From contig NZ_JADDUE010000005.1 in NCBI RefSeq assembly GCF_016526145.1, positions 310,001 through 374,000 of the forward strand: a stretch of DNA of 64,000 bases, read 5' to 3'. The DNA comes from Saccharopolyspora galaxeae (GTDB lineage: Bacteria > Actinomycetota > Actinomycetes > Mycobacteriales > Pseudonocardiaceae). Shown here piece by piece: positions 36,597 to 49,789 of the stretch. The position numbers and the translations under genes were made by a program. The stretch's first letter is position 1. Each line of letters starts with the position of its first letter. A model generated the notes under the pieces. It searched no databases. It was not told where the DNA came from and saw only the letters and a program-made list of their open reading frames with translations.

Positions 36597-38040
36597 TCAG
36601 GTCAGCGGACGATCCGTCGGTGCGATCGGCGCGGGCAGCACGTCCCGGCCGGTCAGGTAGCGGTCCGCCCCGGCGGCCGCGGAACGGCCCTCCGAGATCG
36701 CCCACACGATCAGCGACTGCCCGCGGCCCATGTCGCCCGCGGTGAAGACCCCGTCCACGGAGGTCATGAAGTTCTCGTCGCGCGCGACGTTGCCGCGCTC
36801 GTCGAGATCCACCCCGAGCTCGTCGAGCAGGCCCTCCTTCTCCGGGCCGACGAAGCCCATCGCCAGGAACGCCAGCTGGCAGGGAATCTCCCGCTCGCTG
36901 CCCTCGACGGGCACGAACTTCCCGTCCTCGCGGCGCACCTCGACCAGCCGCAGCGCGCGCAGCTCGCCGTTCTCGTCGCCCAGGAACTCCTGGGTGTTGA
37001 CCGAGAACAGCCGCTCGCCGCCCTCCTCGTGCGCCGAGGAGACCCGGTAGATCATCGGGTAGGTCGGCCAGGGCTGGGCGTCCGGCCGCGTGGACGGCGG
37101 CGTCGGCATGATCTCCAGCTGGGTGACCGACCGCGCGCCCTGCCGGTGCGCGGTGCCGACGCAGTCCGCGCCGGTGTCACCGCCGCCGATGACCACGACG
37201 TCCTTGCCCGCGGCGTCGATCGGCGAGGTCGCCAGGTCGCCTTCCTGCACCTTGTTCGACAGCGGCAGGTACTCCATCGCCTGGTGCACGCCGCGCACCT
37301 CGCGGCCGGTGATCGGCAGGTCGCGGGCGGCGGTGGAGCCTCCCGCCAGCACGACGGAGTCGTAATCGGACTTCAACTGCTGCACGGTCACGTCCACGCC
37401 GACGTTGACGCCGGTGCGGAATTCGGTGCCCTCGGCCCGCAGCTGCCCGAGCCGCCGGTCCAGCCGGTGCTTTTCCATCTTGAACTCGGGGATGCCGTAG
37501 CGCAGCAACCCGCCGAGGCGGTCGGCCCGCTCGAAGACCACCACGTCGTGCCCGGTGCGGGTCAGCTGCTGCGCGGCGGCCAGCCCGGACGGGCCGGAGC
37601 CGATCACCGCGACCTTCTTGCCGGTCTTGGCCGCGGGCGGCTGCGGGGTGACCCAGCCTTCGTCCCACGCCTTGTCGATGATCTCGATCTCGACCTGCTT
37701 GATGGTGACCGGATCGGAGTTGATGCCCACCACGCACGCCGCCTCGCACGGCGCCGGGCACAACGTCCCGGTGAACTCCGGGAAGTTGTTCGTGGCGTGC
37801 AGCCGCTGGATCGCGTCGGCCCAGTCGCCGCGCCAGGTCAGGTCGTTCCACTCCGGGATGAGGTTGCCCAGCGGACAGCCCTGGTGGCAGAACGGGATGC
37901 CGCAGTCCATGCAGCGCCCGGCCTGCTTCTGCACGTTGTCCTGCTCGAACTCGAGGTAGACCTCGCGCCAGTCCTTGATCCGGATGTCCACCGGCCTGCG
38001 CTGCGGCGTCTGGCGCTCGGTGGTGAGAAAGCCCTTCGGG

Positions 38041-38048
<8 letters not shown>
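36597..38048 (-). CDS. gltD: Glutamate synthase small (beta) subunit
   Basis: A 483-residue NADPH-dependent subunit of glutamate synthase. The N-terminal domain carries two Cys clusters, [17 protein letters not shown] and [15 protein letters not shown], for [4Fe-4S] centres. Then come the FAD motif [15 protein letters not shown] and an NADPH motif [15 protein letters not shown]. It passes electrons from NADPH to the large subunit. ATG 38048 overlaps the gltB stop by 8 nt (ATGGCTGA), so translation is coupled. A strong terminator follows. Confidence 0.97.
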
Positions 38049-42606
<4,558 letters not shown>

Positions 42607-43282
42607 CGATCCTCCCGTCGCCAGGCCACGGACACGCGGGAGGTGTGGTCACTCGCCAGCGGGCCCGCGAAAACCTTCGGGCACTGACAAAAGGATGCGC
42701 CGTTGCAACCGCTGGTCAGTTTTCGGCACTGTACAGACCGATGCGGTGGAAAGCTACGGCGCAGTAACGCAGGTGAATGTCACATTCCGGCCGCGCGCTC
42801 GGCGCAGCCGCCTGCCGGGACCGGTCCCGCCGCAGGTCAAGACCGCCGCTGCGAACGCGCGCCAGCTCCGGTCACCGGCGCCGCACAGCTCGCCACCCAG
42901 CGTTCATCCGCGCTGCGCAGCGGCGCTGGCTCGGTCCAGCGGGAGCATTACGTGACCTAGCGCACACCGGAGTGACCCTTGCCTTAGCGCAGACCCGCCG
43001 GACGATCCCTTTTGGACTCCGCGGAAGTACGCTCGTGCCACCGAAATTCATCCGGATGCCGCAGTCCAGTTGTCGGGTTCGCCCGCACAGTCCCAAACCG
43101 GACTTACTCGCAGCACGGCCGGGCGCCGTCCCTGCTGGTACAGACCACCATCGGCCAGCGACTCGGCCGTTTCGAGTCCACAAAGGACATGCAGCATCCA
43201 CGCCGCTCGCACCGGTCGAGCGATCCGCTCACGCGGGCCGGGATTCGCCGCGGAAACGATCGGGCGGTGCCGGGACAATGGT
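42607..43282. other. Long intergenic region upstream of gltB
   Basis: 676 bp between the gltB start and the GT87 stop, with no frame showing a ribosome-binding site or recognisable protein. On the minus strand a -10-like TACAGT occurs near 42732, about 125 bp before gltB. Upstream of it GTAAC-N6-GAATG (42764-42779) resembles half of a GlnR site (GTnAC-N6-GAAAC) but the second half is poor. GGTTGCAACGG and CTGAC/GTCAG arms at 42684-42718 could fold in the gltB leader. The outer 480 bp hold nothing I recognise. Confidence 0.4.
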
Positions 43283-44578
43283 TCAGCGAACTGCGGCCGT
43301 GGTCTCGGCGAGGAAGCGCGGAGATCGCCGTCGCCGCCGGAGATCACGCTCCAGCAGCAACAGCATTGCGATTCCGAGCAGCAGATAGGAATTGCCGACC
43401 ACGTGCTGTACCGCATTCCAGTCCCCGGCGGCGGGCAGCATCCGGAACGGCGCGATGTGCGCGGCGACCACGATGGCCGCGCCGGAGACCGCCCACCCGA
43501 TGCTGCGCCTGCGCACCGCCGTCGCCAGCGCCACCAGCACTCCGGGCGCCGCCCAGACCCAGTGGTCCGACCAGGACGTGGGCGAGATCAGCAACGCCAG
43601 CAGACCGTTGGCCAGCAACGCCTGCGGCGCCTCCGCCGTGCGCAGCACCCGCGCGGTCACCACGAGCAACGCCAGCGCCAGCACCGCCCAGACCGCGTAG
43701 CGCACGCCGGTCGGCAGTTCCAGCCGCGCCAGTTCCCCCATGATCGATTGGTTGGTGTGGTACGCGGAGCCGCTCACCCCGGCCGCCGGACCGCGCCCGA
43801 ACCAGTAGTCCATCGAGGCCGGAAAGCTCACCAGGAACCCGCAAGCCGTCCCGGCCGCGGCCGTGACCGCTGCGACCACCGCCGCCCGGAAATCCCGGCG
43901 AAACAAGAAGAACAGCACGAACGCCGCAGGAGTCAGCTTGATCGCGGCCGCGAGGCCCACCAGCAGCCCGCGCGGCCAGCGCGGGCGCGCGGTGAGGCAA
44001 TCCGCGGCCACCAGCCCCATCAGCAGGATGTTCACCTGCCCCAGGCCGAACGAGGCGTAAACCGGCTCGAGCAGCAACGTGCCCGCCAACCCCAGCGAAG
44101 CCGCCGCGGCCGCTCCGCTCCGGCCCGCGACCGGCCACATGCTGCGGACCACGAGGTAGAGCACGCCGCCGAGCGCCGCCAGATCGGTCAGGTACAGCAA
44201 CCACAAGCCGGGCACGAACGGCAGCACCGACGGAACCGCCAGCGGTAACAGCGCGAACGGCGGATACACCCAGGGCAACGGGCGGTCGGCGCTGGTCATC
44301 GCGGTGCCTTGGCTCGGGTCGCCACCGCCGAGCCAGGTGCGCACGGCCCACCGGTAGACCTGGTAGTCCACTCCGGCGCCGTGTCCGGTCCCGGCCAGGT
44401 GCAGCAGGAACATGCACGCCATCGCGGCGACCACGGCGACCGCCCCGGACGCGAGGACCGCTCGCGGCCGCGCGAGCACCAGCACGAGAACGCGGTCCCG
44501 CAGCCGCCGCGCGCCCGCGACCGGGCCGGCGGGGCGAGAGGGCTCGGACGGTGCGGGTTTCAACAGCGGGGTGGCCAA
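43283..44578 (-). CDS. GT87-family membrane mannosyltransferase-like protein
   Basis: A 431-residue polytopic membrane protein of the GT-C type (GT87/DUF2029). It has about ten hydrophobic segments. The first extracytoplasmic loop holds VDYQVYRWAVRTWLGGGDP, whose Asp is the expected catalytic acid, and PWVYPPFALLP follows before helix 2-3. Related enzymes (PimE, alpha-1,2-mannosyltransferases) add mannose from polyprenyl-phosphate mannose to lipoglycans. The start is ATG 44578 after GAAAGGATC. The gene stands alone; donor and acceptor are inferred from family only. Confidence 0.85.
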   Translation of the reverse strand: MATPLLKPAPSEPSRPAGPVAGARRLRDRVLVLVLARPRAVLASGAVAVVAAMACMFLLHLAGTGHGAGVDYQVYRWAVRTWLGGGDPSQGTAMTSADRPLPWVYPPFALLPLAVPSVLPFVPGLWLLYLTDLAALGGVLYLVVRSMWPVAGRSGAAAAASLGLAGTLLLEPVYASFGLGQVNILLMGLVAADCLTARPRWPRGLLVGLAAAIKLTPAAFVLFFLFRRDFRAAVVAAVTAAAGTACGFLVSFPASMDYWFGRGPAAGVSGSAYHTNQSIMGELARLELPTGVRYAVWAVLALALLVVTARVLRTAEAPQALLANGLLALLISPTSWSDHWVWAAPGVLVALATAVRRRSIGWAVSGAAIVVAAHIAPFRMLPAAGDWNAVQHVVGNSYLLLGIAMLLLLERDLRRRRRSPRFLAETTAAVR

Positions 44579-44818
44579 CGAGATCCTTTCTTCACGCGGC
44601 CACCGGCATCGGCTGCTCGATCCCCGACGAGGAGCACGGCCGCAAGGTGCACCCTGCGCAGGCGCAGCACTCTATCCGACGGTTCGAGCGATCCCGCCGC
44701 CGACCCGACTCGTCCTTTTCGGACATTTCGGAAAATTAACGCTCCGGCGCGGAAATCTCGGGAAGCCCGCGAGAGCGGTGTCCGCCGCCGGCACCACCCA
44801 GCTCGTGCGAACGGAGCC

Positions 44819-45286
44819 TCAGAGCGGGTAGAGCCCGGGGAGGTTCACCACGATGGCTTCCTGGGTGCTGCGGGAGATCACCACGACCGCCTCCTCGTCG
44901 GGATCCGGATTCTCCTCCCGGTGCGGCACGTACGGCGGGACGAAGATGTAGTCACCGGGCTCGGTCTTGATGCGCACCTCGCCGGTGCCGTCGTGGAAGA
45001 CGAACTCGGGATGCCCGTCGGCGACGTAGATCGAGGTCTCCGACTCGCCGTGGTGGTGATCGGCGGAGGCGGTGTCCGGGGCGACGTGGGTCTGGCCGGT
45101 CCAGATCTTCTCGGAACCCACCGACTCGCCGCTGATCGCGGCCAGCCGCTTCATGCCCTCGGTCTGCGCGGTGCCCTCGTCGAGGTCGGCGCCGCGCACG
45201 TGGTGCAGCCGGGAACGCAGCGACTTGCGCTGCTCGGGGTCGACCTCGGAGGTCAGGTCTGGGTGGAAGGCGTCGTGCTCGGTCAT
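44819..45286 (-). CDS. Cupin-domain protein
   Basis: A 155-residue single cupin. Motif 1 is DHHHGESETSIYVADGHPEF, with three His and one Glu as metal ligands, and motif 2 is GDYIFVPPYVPHREEN. The N-terminal 60 residues are polar, with VRGADLDEGTAQTEGMKR. It is likely a small metal-dependent oxygenase or isomerase or a sensor. It lies 92 bp downstream of the hydrolase-Rrf2 fusion in the same direction and so probably belongs to the sulfur block. Substrate unknown. Confidence 0.85.
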   Translation of the reverse strand: MTEHDAFHPDLTSEVDPEQRKSLRSRLHHVRGADLDEGTAQTEGMKRLAAISGESVGSEKIWTGQTHVAPDTASADHHHGESETSIYVADGHPEFVFHDGTGEVRIKTEPGDYIFVPPYVPHREENPDPDEEAVVVISRSTQEAIVVNLPGLYPL

Positions 45287-45378
45287 GGTCGCCGCTCCGG
45301 TCGTCTTGGGTGTTGCCAGCTGTCGGTGCCGGTCGTTCCGGCTCGTCCGCGTCGGTCGTCGGCGCGCCCGAGGATCGC

Positions 45379-46434
45379 TCATGCCGCGGCCGGCTGCGCG
45401 AGTTCGGCGACGCTGACCCGCGTCATGAACTCCGCCACCGTCCGCCCGAGCTGCTCCCACACCTCCGCGTGCGGGCCGTCTTCGTGGTGCGAGACCACTT
45501 CGCCCTCCACCGCGCGCACCACCTCGGCCAGCGTGATCTGCGCGGCAGGCCGGGCCAGCCAGTAACCGCCCTCGCAGCCGCGCCTGCTGCGCACCAGGCC
45601 GCCGCGGCGCAGCTCGACCATCAGGTTCACCAGCGAGTTCAGCGGAATGCCCTGGCTGCGGGCCATCGCCTCGCAGGTCTGCTGCTGCGGGCCGCGCGCC
45701 AGCTCGGTCAGCACCCGCAGCGAGTAGTCCACCCGCGCGGACACGTGCACCGGCGCGGCCCGGCGCGCGCGGGTGTTCCTGGCCGCGGGAACTTCGGGCA
45801 GCAGCACCGCGCCCTTGGCGATCTCTTCGCAGAACAGCACGATCCGCGCCGCGGCACTGCGGTGCGCCTTGTCGTTGAGGATGTCGTGCACGCCGTCCTT
45901 GAACGCGGCAACGGTCGCCTGCGAGTGTGCGGCGCCCAGCCGCGTCACCGGGTCGACGGGAGCGATCGGGTCGGACTCGCCGTGCAGCAGCAGCACCGGG
46001 ATCTCCGGCAGCCGTTGCGGTGGTTCGCCGGTGGATCCGGTCAGCGCTCCCCATTCGAAATCCGGGTCGGCGCCGAGGTGTTCGCGATGGATCGGGCACG
46101 ACGTGCGGGCGGTGATCTCGTCCTCCCGCCCGGCCGGTGGCTCCGCGGCGGCCAGCGGCGTTCCCGCCAGCACCAGCGCGTCTACCGGCTCGGCCAGCGC
46201 CGCCTCCCACGCCAGCAGCGCGCCGGTGTCCGAGCCCGCGAGCACGCGGGCGGCCTCGCCCGCACCGGCGAACCAGCTCTCCGGGGAGGCTTCGCGGTCC
46301 GGCGCCACGACGGTGTAGCCGTCGGCGGCCAGCCGCCGCCCGAGCCGCTCGTACACGCCGGGATGCTCGCCCCGCCCGTGCAGCACGACGACATGCCCCC
46401 GCGGAGCGTTCTCCGGCGCCCAGGTGCGCGTCAT
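45379..46434 (-). CDS. Alpha/beta-hydrolase fused to Rrf2-type DNA-binding domain
   Basis: A single 351-residue frame. Residues about 12-210 are an alpha/beta-hydrolase of lysophospholipase type: HVVVLHGRGEHPG, elbow AGSDTGALLAW with Asp69 in the nucleophile position (usually Ser), acid Asp155 in HGESDPIAP and His183 in KDGVHDILND. A basic linker (NTRARRAAP) leads to about 230-345, an Rrf2-type winged helix starting VSARVDYSLRVLTELARGP, with LVNLMVELRRGGLVRSRRG and GGYWLARPAAQITLAEVVRAVEG. The Fe-S cysteines of IscR-type proteins are absent; HHEDGPH stands there. No ribosome-binding site precedes the Rrf2 part, so it is a real fusion. ATG 46434 has GGAGGGG. It lies downstream of ssu-like genes. 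Confidence 0.85.
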   Translation of the reverse strand: MTRTWAPENAPRGHVVVLHGRGEHPGVYERLGRRLAADGYTVVAPDREASPESWFAGAGEAARVLAGSDTGALLAWEAALAEPVDALVLAGTPLAAAEPPAGREDEITARTSCPIHREHLGADPDFEWGALTGSTGEPPQRLPEIPVLLLHGESDPIAPVDPVTRLGAAHSQATVAAFKDGVHDILNDKAHRSAAARIVLFCEEIAKGAVLLPEVPAARNTRARRAAPVHVSARVDYSLRVLTELARGPQQQTCEAMARSQGIPLNSLVNLMVELRRGGLVRSRRGCEGGYWLARPAAQITLAEVVRAVEGEVVSHHEDGPHAEVWEQLGRTVAEFMTRVSVAELAQPAAA

Positions 46435-46497
46435 GACCCCTCCATTCCTTTCCCCCGGCATGATCCCCCGCCGCACTCCCACTCCGCCCGCACCCCG

Positions 46498-46548
46498 GAG
46501 TGAACGGACCGTTTGACCAATCTATTGGGACCAGCGGGCCGTTCACTC
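46498..46548. repeat. 51-bp palindromic element, copy D
   Basis: Starts GAGTGAACGGACCG, core GACCAATCTATTGGGAC, ends GGCCGTTCACTC. It lies upstream of the hydrolase-Rrf2 gene and 57 bp from copy E in the same orientation; the two differ at one or two bases and so are a recent duplication or conversion. Confidence 0.85.
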
Positions 46549-46605
46549 CCCCATGAGCACCCGGATCGAGTGGCGCTCCCACGTGTCGCCTGATCGCTAA
46601 TCGCC

Positions 46606-46656
46606 GAGCGAACGGACCGTTTGACCAATCTATTGGGACCAGCGGGCCGTTCACTC
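46606..46656. repeat. 51-bp palindromic element, copy E
   Basis: Starts GAGCGAACGGACCG, core GACCAATCTATTGGGAC, ends GGCCGTTCACTC. The stop codon of the monooxygenase gene (46655-46657) overlaps its last bases, as copy C overlaps the DUF397 stop. It may serve as a 3'-end structure for the monooxygenase mRNA. Confidence 0.85.
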
Positions 46657-47773
46657 AGGAAATCGCGGGTGCGGGGTTCGCCGCGCGGCGGGCGACGGTT
46701 TCGCGCACTCGCGGGAGGAGTTCGCGGCCGTAGTCGATGGCGTCGTCCAGCGGGTCGTAGCCGCGGATCAGCAGCGTGCTCACCCCGATGTCGACGTAGT
46801 CGGCCAGCGCCTCGGCCACCGTCTCGGCGGTGCCCACCAGCGCGGTGGAGTTCCCCGCCGCGTTCGTCGCGCGCGACGTGGGAGTCCACAGTGCACGGTC
46901 GTGCAGGTCTCGGCCCGCCGCGGCGGCGAGCAATCGCTGCGATCCGACGTTGGCGACCTCGGCGGAATTGCCGAGCGTCTTCGGCCCGGTGAACGAGCCG
47001 AATCCGCCGCGAGCCGCGTGGATCCGGTCCAGGATCCGGTGCGCCCGTTGCCACGCGAGTTCTTCGGTGGCACCGAGGATCGGCCGGAACGAGACGCTGA
47101 TGCCCGGGAGGTCGCAGCGCCCGGCGGCCTTCGCGGCAGCCCGCACCGACGCGATCTGCTCGGCGGTCTCGGCCAGCGGCTCGCCCCACAGCGCGAACAC
47201 GTCGGCGTGCTTGCCGCCGACCCGGTACGCCGCCTGCGACGATCCGCCGAAGTACAGCGGAATCCGGGGCTGCTGCACCGGTTTCACCCGGGTCTCGAAT
47301 CCCTCGAACCGGTAATGCTCGCCCACGTGGTCGATCGGGCCCGGCTCGGTCCAGGCCCGTTTGAGCACTTCGAGGTATTCGTCGGTGCGCGCGTAGCGCT
47401 CGTCCTTGCCGAGGTAGTCGCCGTCGCGCCGCTGCTCGGCGTCGCTGCCGCCGCTGATGACGTGCACCGCGATCCGCCCGCGCGCCAACGTGTCCAATGT
47501 GGAGAACGTGCGGGCGGCCAGCGTCGGCGCGACGAAACCCGGCCGGTGCGCGACCAGGAAACCGAGTCGTTCGGTGTGCGCGGCCACGTGCGCGGCGAGC
47601 TGCGTGCCGTCCGGCGAACCCGAACCGTGTCCGATGAGGACGCGGTCGAACCCGCCGTCCTCGTGCGCGCGGGCGAACCGGCGCAGGAACTCCGGGTCGA
47701 TCGCCGGGCCGCCGGCCGGATGGATCTCCGAGACGTGCTGCGCCCCGATCATGCCGACGATCTCGACCGACAT
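46655..47773 (-). CDS. ssuD: SsuD-like flavin-dependent sulfonate monooxygenase (LLM class)
   Basis: A 372-residue luciferase-like FMNH2-dependent monooxygenase. Typical blocks: HPAGGPAIDPEFLRRFARAHEDGGFDRVL cut into barrel strands, TLDTLARGRIAVHVISGGS, the phosphate-binding VKPVQQPRIPLYFGGSSQAA and HADVFALWGEP. The layout and SGG/GGSS motifs match alkanesulfonate monooxygenase SsuD, which frees sulfite from sulfonates when sulfate is scarce. It follows an SsuBC-like transporter by 120 bp on the same strand, behind a Cys leader peptide. No partner flavin reductase is in view. Specificity is inferred from context. Confidence 0.85.
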   Translation of the reverse strand: MSVEIVGMIGAQHVSEIHPAGGPAIDPEFLRRFARAHEDGGFDRVLIGHGSGSPDGTQLAAHVAAHTERLGFLVAHRPGFVAPTLAARTFSTLDTLARGRIAVHVISGGSDAEQRRDGDYLGKDERYARTDEYLEVLKRAWTEPGPIDHVGEHYRFEGFETRVKPVQQPRIPLYFGGSSQAAYRVGGKHADVFALWGEPLAETAEQIASVRAAAKAAGRCDLPGISVSFRPILGATEELAWQRAHRILDRIHAARGGFGSFTGPKTLGNSAEVANVGSQRLLAAAAGRDLHDRALWTPTSRATNAAGNSTALVGTAETVAEALADYVDIGVSTLLIRGYDPLDDAIDYGRELLPRVRETVARRAANPAPAIS

Positions 47774-47893
47774 GTCACCACTTCCTTCACGAATGTGCGT
47801 TGCGTTGCCGGAAAAGCTCACCGGTCCGGTTTCGGCTCAGGACCGCGCGTGCCGGAGCCGCGAACGGCCCGCAGCCCCTTCACAACGAAGTCC

Positions 47894-48634
47894 TCAGTGG
47901 ACACCGAGCCAGGACAGCAGTTCCGCGCGCTGGGCCACGAAACCCGGCGCGGAAACGTCCCGCGGCCGTTCGTGCTCGACGAGCTGGTCGTGCGCGATGC
48001 CGCCGTCGCGCAGCACCAGCACTCGATCGGCCAGCAGCAGCGCCTCTTCGACGTCGTGGGTAACCAGCAGGATCGCGCAGCCGTGGCGCTGCCAGAGCTC
48101 GCCGACCAGGTTCTGCACCTTGATCCGGGTCAGCGCGTCGAGCGCGGAGAACGGCTCGTCCAGCAGCAACAGGTCCGGTTCCCGCACCAGCGCCCGCGCC
48201 AGCGAGGCGCGCTGCGCCTCACCGCCCGAGAGCACCTTGGGCCACACGTCGACCCGATGTCCCAGGCCGACCTCCTCCAGCGCCTCTATCGCCTTCGCCC
48301 GGTCCGGACGCCCGTCCAGGCCCAGGACCACGTTGCGCCACACCCGTTTCCACGGCATCAGCCGCGGGGACTGGAACGCCACCGCACGGCGCCGCGCGAC
48401 CTGCACGTCCCCGCCGATCTCGCGGTCCAGGTCGGCCAGGATGCGCAGCAGCGTGCTCTTTCCGCAGCCGCTGGGGCCGAGCAGGGCAACGAACTGGCCC
48501 GGCCGGATGTCCAAGTCGAGTCCATTGAGGACGGTGTGCTCGTCGAAGCTCTTGGTGAGCCCGCGCACCGACGCGGGCAGCGCCGTCGTCTCGGGCGCGC
48601 GCTCGGCTACGCTCCGCGGAAGGCCGGTCGCCAT
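47894..48634 (-). CDS. ssuB: ABC transporter ATPase (SsuB/TauB type)
   Basis: A 246-residue ATPase of the nitrate/sulfonate/taurine importer family. Walker A LLGPSGCGKST (about residues 53-63), Q-loop AFQSPRLMPW, signature LSGGEAQRASLARAL, Walker B LLLLDEPFSALD and switch THDVEEALLLADR. It energises import by the permease encoded upstream, with which it overlaps by 28 nt. No substrate-binding protein is encoded here. Assignment to sulfonates relies on the SsuD-like gene and the leader peptide. Confidence 0.9.
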   Translation of the reverse strand: MATGLPRSVAERAPETTALPASVRGLTKSFDEHTVLNGLDLDIRPGQFVALLGPSGCGKSTLLRILADLDREIGGDVQVARRRAVAFQSPRLMPWKRVWRNVVLGLDGRPDRAKAIEALEEVGLGHRVDVWPKVLSGGEAQRASLARALVREPDLLLLDEPFSALDALTRIKVQNLVGELWQRHGCAILLVTHDVEEALLLADRVLVLRDGGIAHDQLVEHERPRDVSAPGFVAQRAELLSWLGVH

Positions 48635-49464
48635 GCCAGAACAGTCCTTTCCAGAAGTCGCACGATGAAATCGGCCACCAGGCCGAGCAGGGCGTAGAGC
48701 ACCAGGCAGACCACGATCACGTCGGTCTGGAAGAACTCGCGCGCCATGTTCATCTCGTAGCCGATGCCCGCGGTGGCGTTGATCGTTTCGCCGAACACCA
48801 GCGCCAGCCACGCCGAACCGAGCGAGTACCGCAGGCCCACCAGGGCGTTGGGCATCGCAGCGGGCAGGATCACGTGGCGCACCTGGGCGAACCGGCCGAG
48901 CCCGAGCGTCCTGGACGCCTCCACCAGGCCGGCGTCGACGTTGCGGATGCCGCCGTAGATGTTCATGTACAGCGGGAAGGTCACTGCCAGCGCGATCAGG
49001 ATGATCTTGGGTTCCTCGCCGATGCCGAACCAGATGATCAGCAGCGGGATCAGTCCGATCACCGGAACCGTGCGCAGCATCTGCATCGGCGCGTCGATCA
49101 GGTCCTCACCCCGGCGGAACAACCCCGACAGGGTCGCCAGCACCACGGCTGCGACCAGCCCGCACACGAGTCCGGCACCGACGCGTTGCACCGAGGTCAG
49201 CACGGCCGACTGGATCCGGCCCTCCTCCCACAGCTCGCCCGCGGTGGCCAGCACCGTGGCCGGGGAGGCCAGCGTGTCCTCGTCGAGCAGGCCGGTACCG
49301 CTGAGCACCTGCCACAGCACGATCAGCCCGACGGGACTGAAGGTTTTGAACAACCAGCGAGGAATCCGCGGGCGGTTCCTGGCTTTGCTGTTCCGGACGT
49401 TGGTGACCGCGATGGCATCCGGGTCGGCCCGGGCGCCGTTCGGGACGTGGTCGGGCAAGCTCAT
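48607..49464 (-). CDS. ssuC: ABC transporter permease (SsuC/TauC type)
   Basis: A 285-residue membrane permease with a cytoplasmic N-terminal 40 residues and about six helices. The coupling EAA loop is SRTLGLGRFAQVRHVILPAAMPNALVGLR. Start set at ATG 49464 because GGAG is 7 nt upstream; GTG 49470 would be too close to it. First transporter gene after the leader peptide, which ends 99 bp upstream. The gap contains a perfect 14-bp palindrome (49493-49506) and CCTCC-rich sequence, suggesting RNA-level control. Confidence 0.9.
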   Translation of the reverse strand: MSLPDHVPNGARADPDAIAVTNVRNSKARNRPRIPRWLFKTFSPVGLIVLWQVLSGTGLLDEDTLASPATVLATAGELWEEGRIQSAVLTSVQRVGAGLVCGLVAAVVLATLSGLFRRGEDLIDAPMQMLRTVPVIGLIPLLIIWFGIGEEPKIILIALAVTFPLYMNIYGGIRNVDAGLVEASRTLGLGRFAQVRHVILPAAMPNALVGLRYSLGSAWLALVFGETINATAGIGYEMNMAREFFQTDVIVVCLVLYALLGLVADFIVRLLERTVLAWRPAFRGA

Positions 49465-49563
49465 CAGCACGCTCCGCTGGGCAGCACGGCGCGCACCGCG
49501 CGGTGCCGCCGGGAGGAATCAGGAGGAAAGCGTCGACTCGACCGCGGTCGCCCGCGGGAGTTT
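49465..49563 (-). promoter_or_regulatory. Leader-to-ssuC control region
   Basis: Between leader stop and ssuC start the transcript would hold two CCTCC motifs that could pair with a Shine-Dalgarno, two CCGCGG palindromes, and the perfect palindrome GCACCGCGCGGTGC (49493-49506) placed about 30 nt before the ssuC start. Alternative pairing could hide or free the GGAG of ssuC depending on leader translation. No T-run follows, so translation control or Rho is more likely than intrinsic attenuation. Confidence 0.4.
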
Positions 49564-49641
49564 TCAGGCGCTACAGAGCGCGGACGACACACGCGCGAAA
49601 TCCACGTATCCGCGTGTGGTGAGAGTCGCCGTCCGGGCCAT
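49564..49641 (-). CDS. Cys-containing leader peptide upstream of ssu genes (25 aa)
   Basis: A 25-residue frame from ATG 49641 to TGA 49564-49566 containing RGYVDFARVSSALC. I recall this fits the actinobacterial putative leader-peptide pattern R-x-(H/Y)-V-D-(L/F)-x-R-x-S-S-A-(L/I)-C found before sulfur-assimilation genes. No Shine-Dalgarno is present. A -10 (TACCGT) ends 6 nt before the ATG with a -35 (TTTACG) 17 bp above, so translation is leaderless. The single Cys near the end suggests ribosome stalling or speed at Cys senses cysteine supply and controls the downstream genes. Mechanism inferred; peptide itself seen directly. Confidence 0.7.
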   Translation of the reverse strand: MARTATLTTRGYVDFARVSSALCSA

Positions 49642-49647
49642 GTGGTG

Positions 49648-49676
49648 ACGGTATCGACGCCCTGCCCGGCCGTAAA
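49648..49676 (-). promoter_or_regulatory. Promoter of the leader peptide / ssu operon
   Basis: Minus strand: TTTACG (49676-49671), 17-bp spacer, TACCGT (49653-49648), then 6 nt to the leader ATG. This gives a transcription start at or next to the A of the start codon. Confidence 0.65.
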
Positions 49677-49789
49677 CCCAACCCGGAGAGCCGAGATTCG
49701 ATTCCCAGCCCGTGGGAGCCCGCCGCGGACTGTGAATTCCCCCAGAACCGCCCCGGGAAGCTCACCAGCACGGATACGATCGGCACATC

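Noticed and set aside
42764-42779. GlnR site upstream of gltB
   Set aside because: GTAAC-N6-GAATG matches the first half of the consensus but the second half is poor and there is no second a/b box at the expected distance; kept only as a weak hint in the region description.
44551-44739. 62-codon plus-strand frame upstream of the GT87 gene
   Set aside because: No ribosome-binding site and no recognisable sequence; it overlaps the start of GT87 on the other strand and is more likely leader DNA.
46431-46656. Short coding-like frames with NGPF/SVRS-type repeats near the 51-bp elements
   Set aside because: The apparent peptide repeats come only from translating the palindromic elements in different frames and have no conserved starts or ribosome-binding sites.
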